A stretch of 15,118 nt of DNA from an uncultured Collinsella sp. Lineage in GTDB: Bacteria > Actinomycetota > Coriobacteriia > Coriobacteriales > Coriobacteriaceae. The stretch is taken from NCBI GenBank assembly GCA_958427895.1, contig CAUADW010000038.1, positions 1 to 15,118 of the forward strand, given 5' to 3'. Below are positions 1 to 5,918 of the stretch, in pieces. The notes under the pieces are model-generated. The model was given only the letters and a program-made list of their open reading frames with translations, was not told where the DNA came from and ran no database searches. The position numbers were made by a program, and so were the translations under genes. Each line of letters starts with the position of its first letter. Position 1 is the stretch's first letter.

Positions 1-27
1 GGGCCCGTGGGTTATACCCTAAGAGCA

Positions 28-50
28 AACCACCCTTTTTAAGGGTGGTT
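28..50. terminator. Perfect 10-bp hairpin, probable terminator
   Basis: AACCACCCTT (28-37) pairs with AAGGGTGGTT (41-50) across a 3-base loop. On the minus strand the hairpin is followed by TTGCTCTT, a modest T-rich tail, so it could end the minus-strand deformylase transcript. On the plus strand it could end a gene lying left of the window. Its outer bases AACCACC and GGTGGTTCTG recur in the hairpin at 10097-10137. Confidence 0.55.
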
Positions 51-56
51 CTGATA

Positions 57-116
57 TAAATGCGGCTCGCTCGCTGTCGTGTGCTCAACCCGCGTCGTTA
101 TCACGATCCGCATTTA
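57..116. other. Imperfect stem-loop downstream of the deformylase gene
   Basis: TAAATGCGG (57-65) is perfectly complementary to CCGCATTTA (108-116). Inside it TCGTG (77-81) can pair with CACGA (102-106), with unequal single-stranded stretches. It lies 32 bases past the deformylase stop codon and may act in 3'-end formation or RNA stability. It has no clear T tract. No gene is visible in 1-148. Confidence 0.35.
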
Positions 117-148
117 ACGGAGCAAAGCTGGATATTTTTCTTGGCTGT

Positions 149-559
149 CTAAATAACAATCCCGGAGCAGTGGTCGATTTCGTGTTGGATGATTTCGGCG
201 GTGCAGCCCGAGAAATTTTTGATGCGGTGGACGAAGTTCTCGTCCAGATACTCAACCTTAATGCGGCGATAGCGGGTACAGGGACGCTCGCCGATCAGCG
301 AGAGGCATCCTTCGCTCGTCTGATAGGCATTGACCTGCTCAAGAATTTGAGGGTTGTACATGAGCAGCGCCCTGTTGCCGTCCTTTACGCAGATGATGCG
401 TTTGCGCACGCCGATCATGTTGGCGGCGAGGCCCACGCACTTGCGCTCATGCTCGTGGAGTGTATCCAGGAGATCCTGCCCGGTCGCTGCATCGTCGGGT
501 CCCGCGTCTTCGGAAGGCAGGCGTAAAAAGAACTCGGATTTCATGATGGGCTTAATCAT
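149..559 (-). CDS. Short peptide deformylase-like metalloprotein
   Basis: 136 residues, shorter than typical deformylases of about 170. The family signatures are visible in order: VGLAANMIG (42-50) for motif 1, EGCLS (83-87) for motif 2 and QHEIDH (125-130) for motif 3. C85, H126 and H130 should bind the metal and E127 should be the catalytic acid-base. In known deformylases these remove the formyl group from the N-terminal methionine of new proteins. Motif 1 is unusual: the classical GxGxAAxQ reads CVGLAANM, so the first Gly is Cys (41) and the catalytic-site Gln is Met (48). The protein stops soon after motif 3 and lacks the usual C-terminal helix. The start is supported by AGGAG just upstream; a second ATG five codons in has no such signal. 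It stands alone, divergent from the next gene. It could be the cell's deformylase or a paralogue with altered specificity. Confidence 0.8.
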   Translation of the reverse strand: MIKPIMKSEFFLRLPSEDAGPDDAATGQDLLDTLHEHERKCVGLAANMIGVRKRIICVKDGNRALLMYNPQILEQVNAYQTSEGCLSLIGERPCTRYRRIKVEYLDENFVHRIKNFSGCTAEIIQHEIDHCSGIVI

Positions 560-596
560 GGCGGGCTCCTTAAGGTGGACACGTTTGGTTCAGGCC

Positions 597-632
597 ATGA
601 TACCGCGACATGTCGCATTAATGTGTGCACAT
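597..632. promoter_or_regulatory. Two adjacent palindromes in the deformylase promoter region
   Basis: GCGACATGTCGC (605-616) is a perfect 12-base palindrome. Four bases on, ATGTG-TG-CACAT (621-632) is a second one. On the minus strand TATCAT (597-602) is a possible -10 box for the deformylase gene, which would put the first palindrome between -10 and -35. No convincing -35 is visible. The pair may be an operator; no regulator can be named. I see nothing else clear in 560-773 beyond the ribosome-binding sites. Confidence 0.3.
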
Positions 633-773
633 AGATTCTGCAGCTAGATTGGATGGCGACACCATAAACTAATGGACGTTTTGCCGAGAGGCATGAATGT
701 TTAAAGCGCAAAGAGTGCGCGACGGGCCCCGCGAATGGGGCGATGATGCCCGAGAGGGCCAAGAAGGAGTCTC

Positions 774-1685
774 ATGTCCGAGAACGAAGAGATCATGAAC
801 GAGACCGAGAACGAGACCATGGCTGCCGAGGTTGAGGCAGTCGAGACCGTGGAGACCGAAGCTGCCGAGGTTGAGGCTGCTGACGAGGTTTCCGCCGAGG
901 AGGAGGCCGAGGTTGTCGAGGCCGCCGTTGATTACGATGACGAAGAGCTGATGGACAAGATGCAGAAGGCCGCCCGCCTGCTGCGTAGCCGTCGCTTTGC
1001 TATTTCCAAGGAGGAGGAGGCCAAGGCCGAGCGCATGGCGAACATCGAGCGCGCCATCAAGCTTCTTGACCTCAAGCCCAAGATGGAGCAGAAGGAAATG
1101 TCCGACCTGCTGGGCATGCGCCTCCGTGAGCTCGATGGCCTGATGGCCGAGGCCGAGGCTGCCGATCTGGTCGGCCGCATCGACGACGCCGAGGGCGATA
1201 TGCGCAAGATCGTCGTCTTCGCTGCCGAGGATGCCGCTGAGGGCCTGGTCGAGCTTGCCAACAAGAAGGAGAAGCTCCTGCCCGAGCTTTCTTACGAGGA
1301 GGCCACCGAGCTGACGGCTGCCCTCGATAAGGTTATCGCTCCGCTCGTCGCCATGGGCCTGGACGAGGACCGCGGTCCTCGCGGTGGCCGTGACGACCGT
1401 GGTGGCCGTGGCGGCGACCGTGGCGGTCGCGGCGGCTTTGGCGATCGCGGTGGTCGTGGCGGCGACCGTGGCGGTCGCGGTGGCGATCGTGGCGGCCGTG
1501 GCGGCTTTGGTGACCGTGGCGGCGACCGTGGCGGTCGCGGCGGCTTTGGCGGCAACCGTGGTGGCTATGGCGACCGCGGCGGCAACCGTGGCGGCTTCGG
1601 CGGCAACCGTGGTAACGACCGTGGCGGTCGCGGTGGCGATCGTGGCGGCCGCAACGGTGGCGGCTTCCGCGGCAACCGCTTTTAG
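774..1685 (+). CDS. Winged-helix-like protein with acidic N-terminus and RGG-rich tail
   Basis: 303 residues in three parts. Residues 1-60 are very acidic, mostly Glu, Ala and Val. Residues 60-198 are mainly helical; about 105-170 resemble a MarR-type winged helix (LGMRLRELDGLMAEAEAADL as recognition region, then an acidic turn and an MRKIVVFA strand like the MarR wing). Residues 199-303 are RGG, GDRGG and GGFG repeats that end in FRGNRF. RGG tails generally bind RNA and promote condensation or protein contacts; the middle domain suggests nucleic-acid binding too. A role in RNA handling or gene control is an inference. AAGGAG lies 4 bases before the ATG. The gene is monocistronic, bounded downstream by strong hairpins. 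The tail is built from near-identical short DNA repeats, so length may vary between strains. Confidence 0.85.
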   Translation: MSENEEIMNETENETMAAEVEAVETVETEAAEVEAADEVSAEEEAEVVEAAVDYDDEELMDKMQKAARLLRSRRFAISKEEEAKAERMANIERAIKLLDLKPKMEQKEMSDLLGMRLRELDGLMAEAEAADLVGRIDDAEGDMRKIVVFAAEDAAEGLVELANKKEKLLPELSYEEATELTAALDKVIAPLVAMGLDEDRGPRGGRDDRGGRGGDRGGRGGFGDRGGRGGDRGGRGGDRGGRGGFGDRGGDRGGRGGFGGNRGGYGDRGGNRGGFGGNRGNDRGGRGGDRGGRNGGGFRGNRF

Positions 1686-1687
1686 GG

Positions 1688-1714
1688 GTTACGCGGTTCT
1701 ACGAACCGCGTAAC
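1688..1714 (+). terminator. Perfect 12-bp hairpin just after the RGG gene
   Basis: GTTACGCGGTTC (1688-1699) and GAACCGCGTAAC (1703-1714) form a perfect stem around the loop TAC, starting 3 bases past the stop codon. No T tract follows, so it may protect the 3' end or pause the polymerase. The next hairpin has the T run. Confidence 0.5.
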
Positions 1715-1727
1715 TAGTTGACGCTGC

Positions 1728-1827
1728 GCGCCCACCAGAGCGACAACTTGTCATTCAAAGAGGACGGCATGACCAGAAGGTCTATGCCGTCCTCTTTTCA
1801 TGTCAATTTGTTCGCTCTGGTGGGCGC
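1728..1827. repeat. 100-base imperfect palindrome, MITE-like
   Basis: The whole segment folds on itself. GCGCCCACCAGAGCGA (1728-1743) is the exact reverse complement of 1812-1827. Inward, 1744-1770 matches the reverse complement of 1784-1810 with four mismatches, and GACC-AGAA-GGTC caps the hairpin. CGCTG stands one base outside each end (1722-1726 and 1829-1833), like a 5-base target duplication. There is no coding capacity. A miniature transposable element or a dispersed intergenic palindrome is likely. Confidence 0.6.
1757..1797 (+). terminator. Intrinsic terminator inside the large palindrome
   Basis: AAAGAGGACGGCAT (1757-1770) pairs with ATGCCGTCCTCTTT (1784-1797), and the plus strand ends in TTTT. 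This is a good rho-independent terminator for the RGG gene. The minus strand reads similarly, so it may work both ways. Confidence 0.65.
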
Positions 1828-1878
1828 TCGCTGTCGGTACCAAAACATCGGCGTTCCCAAGGGATCATTTGCACTAAA

Positions 1879-1950
1879 AAATGAGAGTGGATAATCTCCC
1901 GGTTTGAGTCTGCATTCAAGCTCAAAGTGGGAGATTATCCACTCTCGTTT
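1879..1950 (-). terminator. Long hairpin terminator of pdxST
   Basis: GAGAGTGGATAATCTCCC (1883-1900) is perfectly complementary to 1929-1946, and the pairing extends to about 22 bp with one wobble. TTTGAG (1903-1908) and CTCAAA (1921-1926) add an inner stem. On the minus strand the hairpin is followed by ATTTTTTAG, the expected T tract, 20 bases past the pdxT stop. The stem is far longer than a terminator needs, so the element may also be a dispersed palindrome. Between it and the upstream palindrome (1828-1878) I see no feature. Confidence 0.7.
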
Positions 1951-1969
1951 CGTTTGTTGATTTCGATGC

Positions 1970-2557
1970 CTACATTTGTAGGAACAGTTCGTGGAGGCGG
2001 GTGTCTTCATCGAGTTCGGGGTGGAAGGTTGCGCCGAGCTGGTTGCCCTGGCGGGCGGCGACGATGCGCCCGTCGACTTCGGCCAGTGCCTTGGCGTCGC
2101 CGTGGACCTCGACGATGCGGGGCGCGCGGATAAACGTCAGCGGCACTTCACCGTCGATGCCGGCTACCTGCCCCTTGGCTCGAAAGCTGCCGAGCTGCCT
2201 GCCGTAGGCATTGCGCTCGACAAGTACATCCATGGTTGCCAAACGGGGCGTGCCCTTATCGTCATGGGCGGCAAGGTCGTGAGCCAGCAGAATCAGGCCG
2301 GCACAGGTGCCCAGGACGGGCATGCCTTCAGCGATGCGGGCGCGAAGCTTCTCGAGCATGCCCAACTCATCAAGCAGCTTCCCTTGAACGGTAGACTCGC
2401 CGCCGGGAAGTATCAGACGGTCAAAGTCCTGCTTTAAATCAGCCGCCTGCCTCAGCTCAATACAGTGTGCGCCCAGCTCGGACAGCCTCGCCTCGTGCTC
2501 GGCAAAAGCACCTTGGACCGCCAGCACGGCGACCGTCTGGTCTGCGTAATCGCTCAT
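1970..2557 (-). CDS. pdxT: PdxT, glutaminase subunit of PLP synthase
   Basis: 195 residues, normal for the family. This class I glutamine amidotransferase releases ammonia from glutamine and channels it to PdxS for pyridoxal 5'-phosphate synthesis in the cytoplasm. Visible signatures: AVQGAFAEH at 13-21, PGGEST at 51-56, the nucleophile Cys85 in GTCAGLI, and the His179 and Glu181 partners in TFHPEL. An AAAGGATC ribosome-binding site precedes the ATG. It lies 20 bases downstream of pdxS, the usual operon order, and is followed by a long hairpin terminator. Nothing is missing from the catalytic triad. Confidence 0.97.
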   Translation of the reverse strand: MSDYADQTVAVLAVQGAFAEHEARLSELGAHCIELRQAADLKQDFDRLILPGGESTVQGKLLDELGMLEKLRARIAEGMPVLGTCAGLILLAHDLAAHDDKGTPRLATMDVLVERNAYGRQLGSFRAKGQVAGIDGEVPLTFIRAPRIVEVHGDAKALAEVDGRIVAARQGNQLGATFHPELDEDTRLHELFLQM

Positions 2558-2577
2558 GTGCGATCCTTTCTGCTGGA

Positions 2578-3468
2578 CTAGCGTCCGCGCTCTTCCATGA
2601 TGATCTCGATCTCGTCGGCGTTGATGCCCACCATAGCCTCGCCCAGGTCCTCAGAAAGCTCGGCGATGAGCTTGGCATCGGTGAAGTTTGCCACGGCCTT
2701 AACGATGGAGGCGGCGCGCTTGGCCGGGTCGCCGCTCTTAAAGATGCCCGAGCCCACAAAGACACCTTCGGCACCCAGCTGCATCATCAGCGCGGCGTCG
2801 GCGGGGGTTGCTACGCCGCCGGCGGCAAAGTTCACGACGGGAAGCTTGCCCGTGGCGTGGACATCGCGCACCAGCTCGACCGGAACCTGCAGCTGCTTGG
2901 CAGCCTCAAAGAGCTCGTCGTCACGCAGGGCAACAACGTCGCGGATCTGCTTTTGGATCTTGCGCATGTGGCGCACAGCCTGGACGACGTCGCCCGTGCC
3001 CGGCTCGCCCTTGGTACGAATCATCGTGGCGCCCTCGGCAACACGGCGCAGCGCCTCGCCCAGGTCGCGGGCACCGCAGACAAACGGGACGTCAAACTGG
3101 GTCTTGTCGATGTGGTAGACATCGTCGGCGGGGGAGAGAACCTCGGACTCATCGATGTAGTCGATATCGATGGCCTGAAGGACCTGCGCCTCGACAATGT
3201 GACCGATGCGGCACTTGGCCATGACGGGGATGGAGACGGCCTCTTGGATGCCCTTGATCATCTTGGGGTCGCTCATGCGCGAGACGCCGCCTGCGGCACG
3301 GATGTCGGCCGGGATGCGCTCGAGTGCCATGACGGCGCAGGCGCCTGCCTCCTCGGCGATGCGTGCCTGCTCGGGCGTGGTGACGTCCATGATGACGCCG
3401 CCCTTGAGCATCTGCGCGAGCTCGCGATTGAGTTTGACGCGATCGGCCTTGCTGGTCTGTTCTGCCAT
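2578..3468 (-). CDS. pdxS: PdxS, PLP synthase subunit
   Basis: 296 residues from the chosen start. PdxS is a (beta/alpha)8 barrel that makes pyridoxal 5'-phosphate from ribose 5-phosphate, glyceraldehyde 3-phosphate and ammonia supplied by PdxT, working as a dodecamer. Key residues are present: Asp28 in VIMDVTTPEQA, the Schiff-base Lys85 in IPVMAKCRIGH, the second Lys153 in MIRTKGEPGTG, and the phosphate-binding VFVGSGIF near residue 240. The frame stays open to an ATG at 3510, but AAGGGAG lies just before the ATG at 3468 and family members start here (MAEQTSKADRVKLN). It is the first gene of pdxST and divergent from pdxR. Confidence 0.97.
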   Translation of the reverse strand: MAEQTSKADRVKLNRELAQMLKGGVIMDVTTPEQARIAEEAGACAVMALERIPADIRAAGGVSRMSDPKMIKGIQEAVSIPVMAKCRIGHIVEAQVLQAIDIDYIDESEVLSPADDVYHIDKTQFDVPFVCGARDLGEALRRVAEGATMIRTKGEPGTGDVVQAVRHMRKIQKQIRDVVALRDDELFEAAKQLQVPVELVRDVHATGKLPVVNFAAGGVATPADAALMMQLGAEGVFVGSGIFKSGDPAKRAASIVKAVANFTDAKLIAELSEDLGEAMVGINADEIEIIMEERGR

Positions 3469-3533
3469 GGTTGCTCCCTTGGTTGGCATGTGCATTGCTT
3501 GACGGAACATCCTATCTGGGAGCTGGGTATGGA

Positions 3534-3562
3534 GAAATACTCAGTTTTCGAGATAATGACAA
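3534..3562 (-). promoter_or_regulatory. Candidate pdxST promoter
   Basis: On the minus strand TTGTCA (3557-3562) and TATTTC (3534-3539) are spaced 17 bases apart. The -35 is good and the -10 is poor, as expected for a promoter that needs an activator. The proximal AAGGTCAG repeat touches the -35. Confidence 0.45.
3552..3557 (+). promoter_or_regulatory. Candidate -10 box for pdxR
   Basis: GATAAT lies 57 bases upstream of the chosen pdxR start and abuts the pdxS -35 from the other side. No clear -35 is seen. Transcription would start near or inside the first AAGGTCAG repeat, a layout that would allow PdxR to repress its own gene. Confidence 0.35.
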
Positions 3563-3602
3563 GGTCAGACTAATACCAGATTGAATGACTTAATAAGGTC
3601 AG
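3561..3602. promoter_or_regulatory. Probable PdxR operator: two AAGGTCAG direct repeats
   Basis: AAGGTCAG occurs at 3561-3568 and again at 3595-3602, 34 bases from start to start, about three helical turns, in the gap between pdxS and pdxR. MocR-type regulators such as GabR and PdxR are known to bind direct repeats in divergent promoter regions. The proximal copy overlaps the candidate pdxS -35 and the distal copy lies where an activator would sit. Confidence 0.5.
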
Positions 3603-3613
3603 GTGATAGGCTC

Positions 3614-5029
3614 ATGCTTGACTACAATTTGGAAAAACGCGGCGGAGCATCGCTCTATGAGTATGTTTACCAGCAAATTCGAGATGATATCGTTGCTGGA
3701 CGCATTGCGGCGGGGGAGCATCTTCCGTCTAAGCGTGCCTTTGCCAGTCATCTGGGAATCAGTGTCATTACCATCGAGAATGCATATAGCCAGTTACTTG
3801 CCGAGGGCTATATTTGTTCAATGCCGCGTCGTGGCTATTACGCTTGCGAGCTTCCGGATGCACCCGTTTTGCCTTTGGCTACGGGGAACATCGACCGAGA
3901 TGCCGTCTCTGTGGGCCCCAGCGCGCATGATGTCAACGGACAGGTCGAGCGATTCGATGCACTTTCTCCTTCCGCTTTGGAGGCGGCGCGGCTTTGGCAA
4001 AGCGCACTGCGGGCGACGCTGGCATCCGAAGACGAGCGCGAGATCTTTTCGCCCGCACCGGCACAAGGCACCGCTCGGCTACGACGCGCAATCGCTCATC
4101 ATCTGCGTGGGACGAGGGGCATGAATGTCGATTCCGATAACATTGTTATCGGTGCGGGCGCCCAGCTGCTCGATACCATGTTGGTTCAGCTGCTTGGAGC
4201 CGACAAGGTGTATGCCGTTGAGGATCCGGGCTATTTACGCCTGACACGCATCTATCAGGCTATGGGCTGCAAAGTTCGACATATCCCGTTGGATGATGAG
4301 GGCGTGGACTTGGGCGCTCTGCAGAAAAGCGGGACCGATGTCCTTCACCTGATGCCGTCCCATCAGTATCCGACCGGCCTTGTGACGAGCATTGCACGTC
4401 GCTATGCGCTGCTGAGCTGGGCCGCCGAGCAGCCGGGCCGATATCTCATCGAAGACGACTTCGATTGTGAGTTTCGCCTTGCCGGCAAGCCGATTCCCGC
4501 TCTCGCATCAATCGATGCCGCCCAGTCGGTTATCTACACCAACACGTTTTCGAAGAGCCTTTCATCGGCGTTGCGTTTGGCGTACATGGTGTTGCCCGAT
4601 GAGTTAATGGAGCGGTTTAGGCGCAACCTTGGTTTCTACGCCTCGTCGGTGAGCTCTGTTGATCAGGTCGCTTTGGCGCGTTTGCTGGAATCGGGTGATT
4701 ACGAGCGACATGTGAACCGCGTGCGCGTTCGTGCTCGCGAGGCGCGTGATGGCCTGATGGCGCTTGTGCGGAAGGTATTTCCGGCAGGGGAGGTCTCGAT
4801 CGAGCAGGCAGATGCGGGCCTTTACTGTACCGTTGCCCTGGCCGAGGACAAGGCGGGGGAGAGTTTCGCGAAGGCTCTCGCTGGCGCTCGTATTTCCTAT
4901 GTCAATATCGCCGATTGCCTGTGGACGGGTGATCGGGCATCGACTAAGAACGCTCCATCTCGCGTCCTCATTCAATACGACGACCTGAGCCCTCAGTCGC
5001 TCGTTGTCCTTCAAAAACAGCTGCAATAA
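3614..5029 (+). CDS. pdxR: PdxR-type MocR transcription regulator
   Basis: 471 residues from the chosen start. The N-terminal GntR-type winged helix (about 10-80) shows LYEYVYQQIRDDIVAGRI, LPSKRAFASHLGIS and VITIENAYSQLLAEGYI. It is followed by a fold-type I aminotransferase domain of MocR regulators (about 120-471), with GAGAQ, EDPGY, IEDDFDCEF (Asp that holds the pyridine nitrogen) and TFSKSLSSALRLAYMVLP, where Lys314 should bind PLP. In this family the domain senses PLP instead of catalysing. Divergence from pdxST strongly supports PdxR, an activator of pdxST when PLP is low. The frame can begin at a TTG at 3581, but that lies inside the promoter-operator region; the ATG at 3614 has AGGTGATAGG just before it. 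A hairpin follows the gene. Confidence 0.92.
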   Translation: MLDYNLEKRGGASLYEYVYQQIRDDIVAGRIAAGEHLPSKRAFASHLGISVITIENAYSQLLAEGYICSMPRRGYYACELPDAPVLPLATGNIDRDAVSVGPSAHDVNGQVERFDALSPSALEAARLWQSALRATLASEDEREIFSPAPAQGTARLRRAIAHHLRGTRGMNVDSDNIVIGAGAQLLDTMLVQLLGADKVYAVEDPGYLRLTRIYQAMGCKVRHIPLDDEGVDLGALQKSGTDVLHLMPSHQYPTGLVTSIARRYALLSWAAEQPGRYLIEDDFDCEFRLAGKPIPALASIDAAQSVIYTNTFSKSLSSALRLAYMVLPDELMERFRRNLGFYASSVSSVDQVALARLLESGDYERHVNRVRVRAREARDGLMALVRKVFPAGEVSIEQADAGLYCTVALAEDKAGESFAKALAGARISYVNIADCLWTGDRASTKNAPSRVLIQYDDLSPQSLVVLQKQLQ

Positions 5030-5035
5030 GCCCAC

Positions 5036-5066
5036 GAAAAAGGCCCGGACCAATACGGTCCGGGCC
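5036..5066. terminator. Bidirectional terminator between pdxR and the rubrerythrin gene
   Basis: GGCCCGGACC (5042-5051) and GGTCCGGGCC (5057-5066) form a 10-bp stem with loop AATAC. On the minus strand it is followed by TTTTT, ideal for ending the rubrerythrin transcript. On the plus strand it follows pdxR by 12 bases but lacks a T run. Confidence 0.75.
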
Positions 5067-5101
5067 TCATCGAGCTAGAGGTTATGTCTCAAGCGGTTGG
5101 C

Positions 5102-5662
5102 TTAGCCAAAGTAGCGCTTAAGCAGGCCGGCAAAAGCTTTGCCGTGGCGGGCCTCGTCACGAGCCATCTCGTGCACGGTGTCGTGGATGGCATCGAGGCC
5201 AGCGGCCTTGGCGCGCTTAGCAAGATCGGTCTTGCCGGCGGTGGCGCCGTTCTCGGCCTCAACGCGCATCTCGAGGTTCTTCTTGGTAGAGTCGGTCACG
5301 ACCTCGCCCAGGAGCTCAGCGAACTTGGCGGCGTGCTCGGCCTCCTCGTGGGCAGCCTTCTCCCAGTACAGGCCGATCTCGGGATAGCCCTCGCGATGAG
5401 CGACGCGAGCCATGGCCAGGTACATACCGACCTCGGAGCACTCGCCCTCAAAGTTGGCGCGCAGGTCGGCAACGATGTCCTCGGAGACGCCCTCCATCTT
5501 GGCGACGCCCACGACGTGCTCGGCAGCCCACTCGAGCTGACCCTCCTCCTGCTTCAGGAAACGAGAACCGGGAACGCCGCACTGGGGGCACTTAAAATCC
5601 TCGGGCAGCTGGTCGCCGTCGAACTCTTCCACATAACCGCAAACGGGGCAAACAAACTTCAT
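5102..5662 (-). CDS. Reverse rubrerythrin (peroxide reductase)
   Basis: 186 residues. An N-terminal rubredoxin-like domain with CPVCG (5-9) and CPQCG (25-29) binds one iron through four cysteines. It is followed by a ferritin-like four-helix domain with Glu72/Glu74/Glu77 in NFEGECSEVGMY, HEEAEH (105-110), EAENG (135-139) and DEARH (169-173) for the di-iron site. The domain order is the reverse of classical rubrerythrin. Such proteins in anaerobes reduce hydrogen peroxide with electrons from NAD(P)H via redox partners. The frame extends upstream, but MKFVCPVCGY is the natural N-terminus and has AAAGGAT at the right distance. It is monocistronic, with its own candidate promoter and a shared terminator. 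The electron donor is not encoded nearby. Confidence 0.93.
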   Translation of the reverse strand: MKFVCPVCGYVEEFDGDQLPEDFKCPQCGVPGSRFLKQEEGQLEWAAEHVVGVAKMEGVSEDIVADLRANFEGECSEVGMYLAMARVAHREGYPEIGLYWEKAAHEEAEHAAKFAELLGEVVTDSTKKNLEMRVEAENGATAGKTDLAKRAKAAGLDAIHDTVHEMARDEARHGKAFAGLLKRYFG

Positions 5663-5740
5663 GATTCGATCCTTTCGATCGATGGCGATTGTGCGCTCGT
5701 CCGGTCCCGTAAGGGCCCTCTCCGGACGTGCGTCTTGACG
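5663..5740 (-). promoter_or_regulatory. Structured leader of the rubrerythrin mRNA
   Basis: In the predicted leader, CGTCCGG (5698-5704) pairs with CCGGACG (5722-5728) with an inner CCC/GGG pairing. Near the start codon CGATC (5667-5671) and GATCG (5677-5681) pair so that most of the AAAGGA ribosome-binding site sits in the loop. This may tune translation; no known riboswitch is recognised. Confidence 0.35.
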
Positions 5741-5746
5741 AGTTCT

Positions 5747-5774
5747 ATTATCCATAAATGCAACCAAATGTGAA
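5747..5774 (-). promoter_or_regulatory. Candidate rubrerythrin promoter
   Basis: On the minus strand TTCACA (5769-5774) and GATAAT (5747-5752) each match the sigma-70-type consensus at five of six bases, with a 16-base spacer. Transcription would start near 5740, about 78 bases before the start codon. Confidence 0.5.
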
Positions 5775-5819
5775 GCCTATTAGGAATGATTTTTAATAAA
5801 ACAATTTCGAGATATGAAG

Positions 5820-5837
5820 ATGTTGATTGATTAACGA
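5820..5837. promoter_or_regulatory. Rex-like operator candidate 1
   Basis: ATGTTGA-TTGA-TTAACGA has the 7-4-7 layout of Rex operators (TTGTTAA-N4-TTAACAA in Firmicutes). The left half is identical to that of the second site, whose start lies 64 bases downstream. It lies upstream of the alcohol dehydrogenase gene, a classic type of Rex target. Confidence 0.35.
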
Positions 5838-5883
5838 TTGGGAGGCCGTCTTTGACCGCCGCTGAGTACAATCGGGCGAGCAA

Positions 5884-5901
5884 ATGTTGACCTATCAACA
5901 A
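5884..5901. promoter_or_regulatory. Rex-like operator candidate 2
   Basis: ATGTTGA-CCTA-TCAACAA is an 18-base near-perfect palindrome (TGTTGA/TCAACA exact) ending 17 bases before the alcohol dehydrogenase start codon. TACAAT (5867-5872) is a possible -10 box just upstream, without a clear -35, so a bound repressor here would block early transcription. Confidence 0.45.
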
Positions 5902-5918
5902 ATGAAGGAGTTTCCTTT

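Noticed and set aside
1380..1680. Repeated GGCGGTCGTGGCGGCGACCG-like DNA considered as CRISPR or tandem-repeat locus
   Set aside because: The repeats are in frame and encode the RGG tail; there are no unique spacers of constant length.
1798..2010. 70-codon open frame on the minus strand after pdxT
   Set aside because: It lies over two palindromes and the end of pdxT, with no ribosome-binding site.
3469..3510. 14-residue extension of PdxS to the ATG at 3510
   Set aside because: The ATG at 3468 has AAGGGAG at the right distance and matches the usual N-terminus of the family.
2467..3573. 368-codon open frame on the plus strand across pdxS
   Set aside because: It is the mirror of pdxS, with no family motifs.
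3581..3613. TTG start of pdxR 11 codons upstream
   Set aside because: It falls inside the operator repeats and lacks a ribosome-binding site; the ATG at 3614 has one.
5663..5767. 35-residue extension of the rubrerythrin frame
   Set aside because: It covers the leader and -10 box; MKFVCPVCGY with its ribosome-binding site is the natural start.
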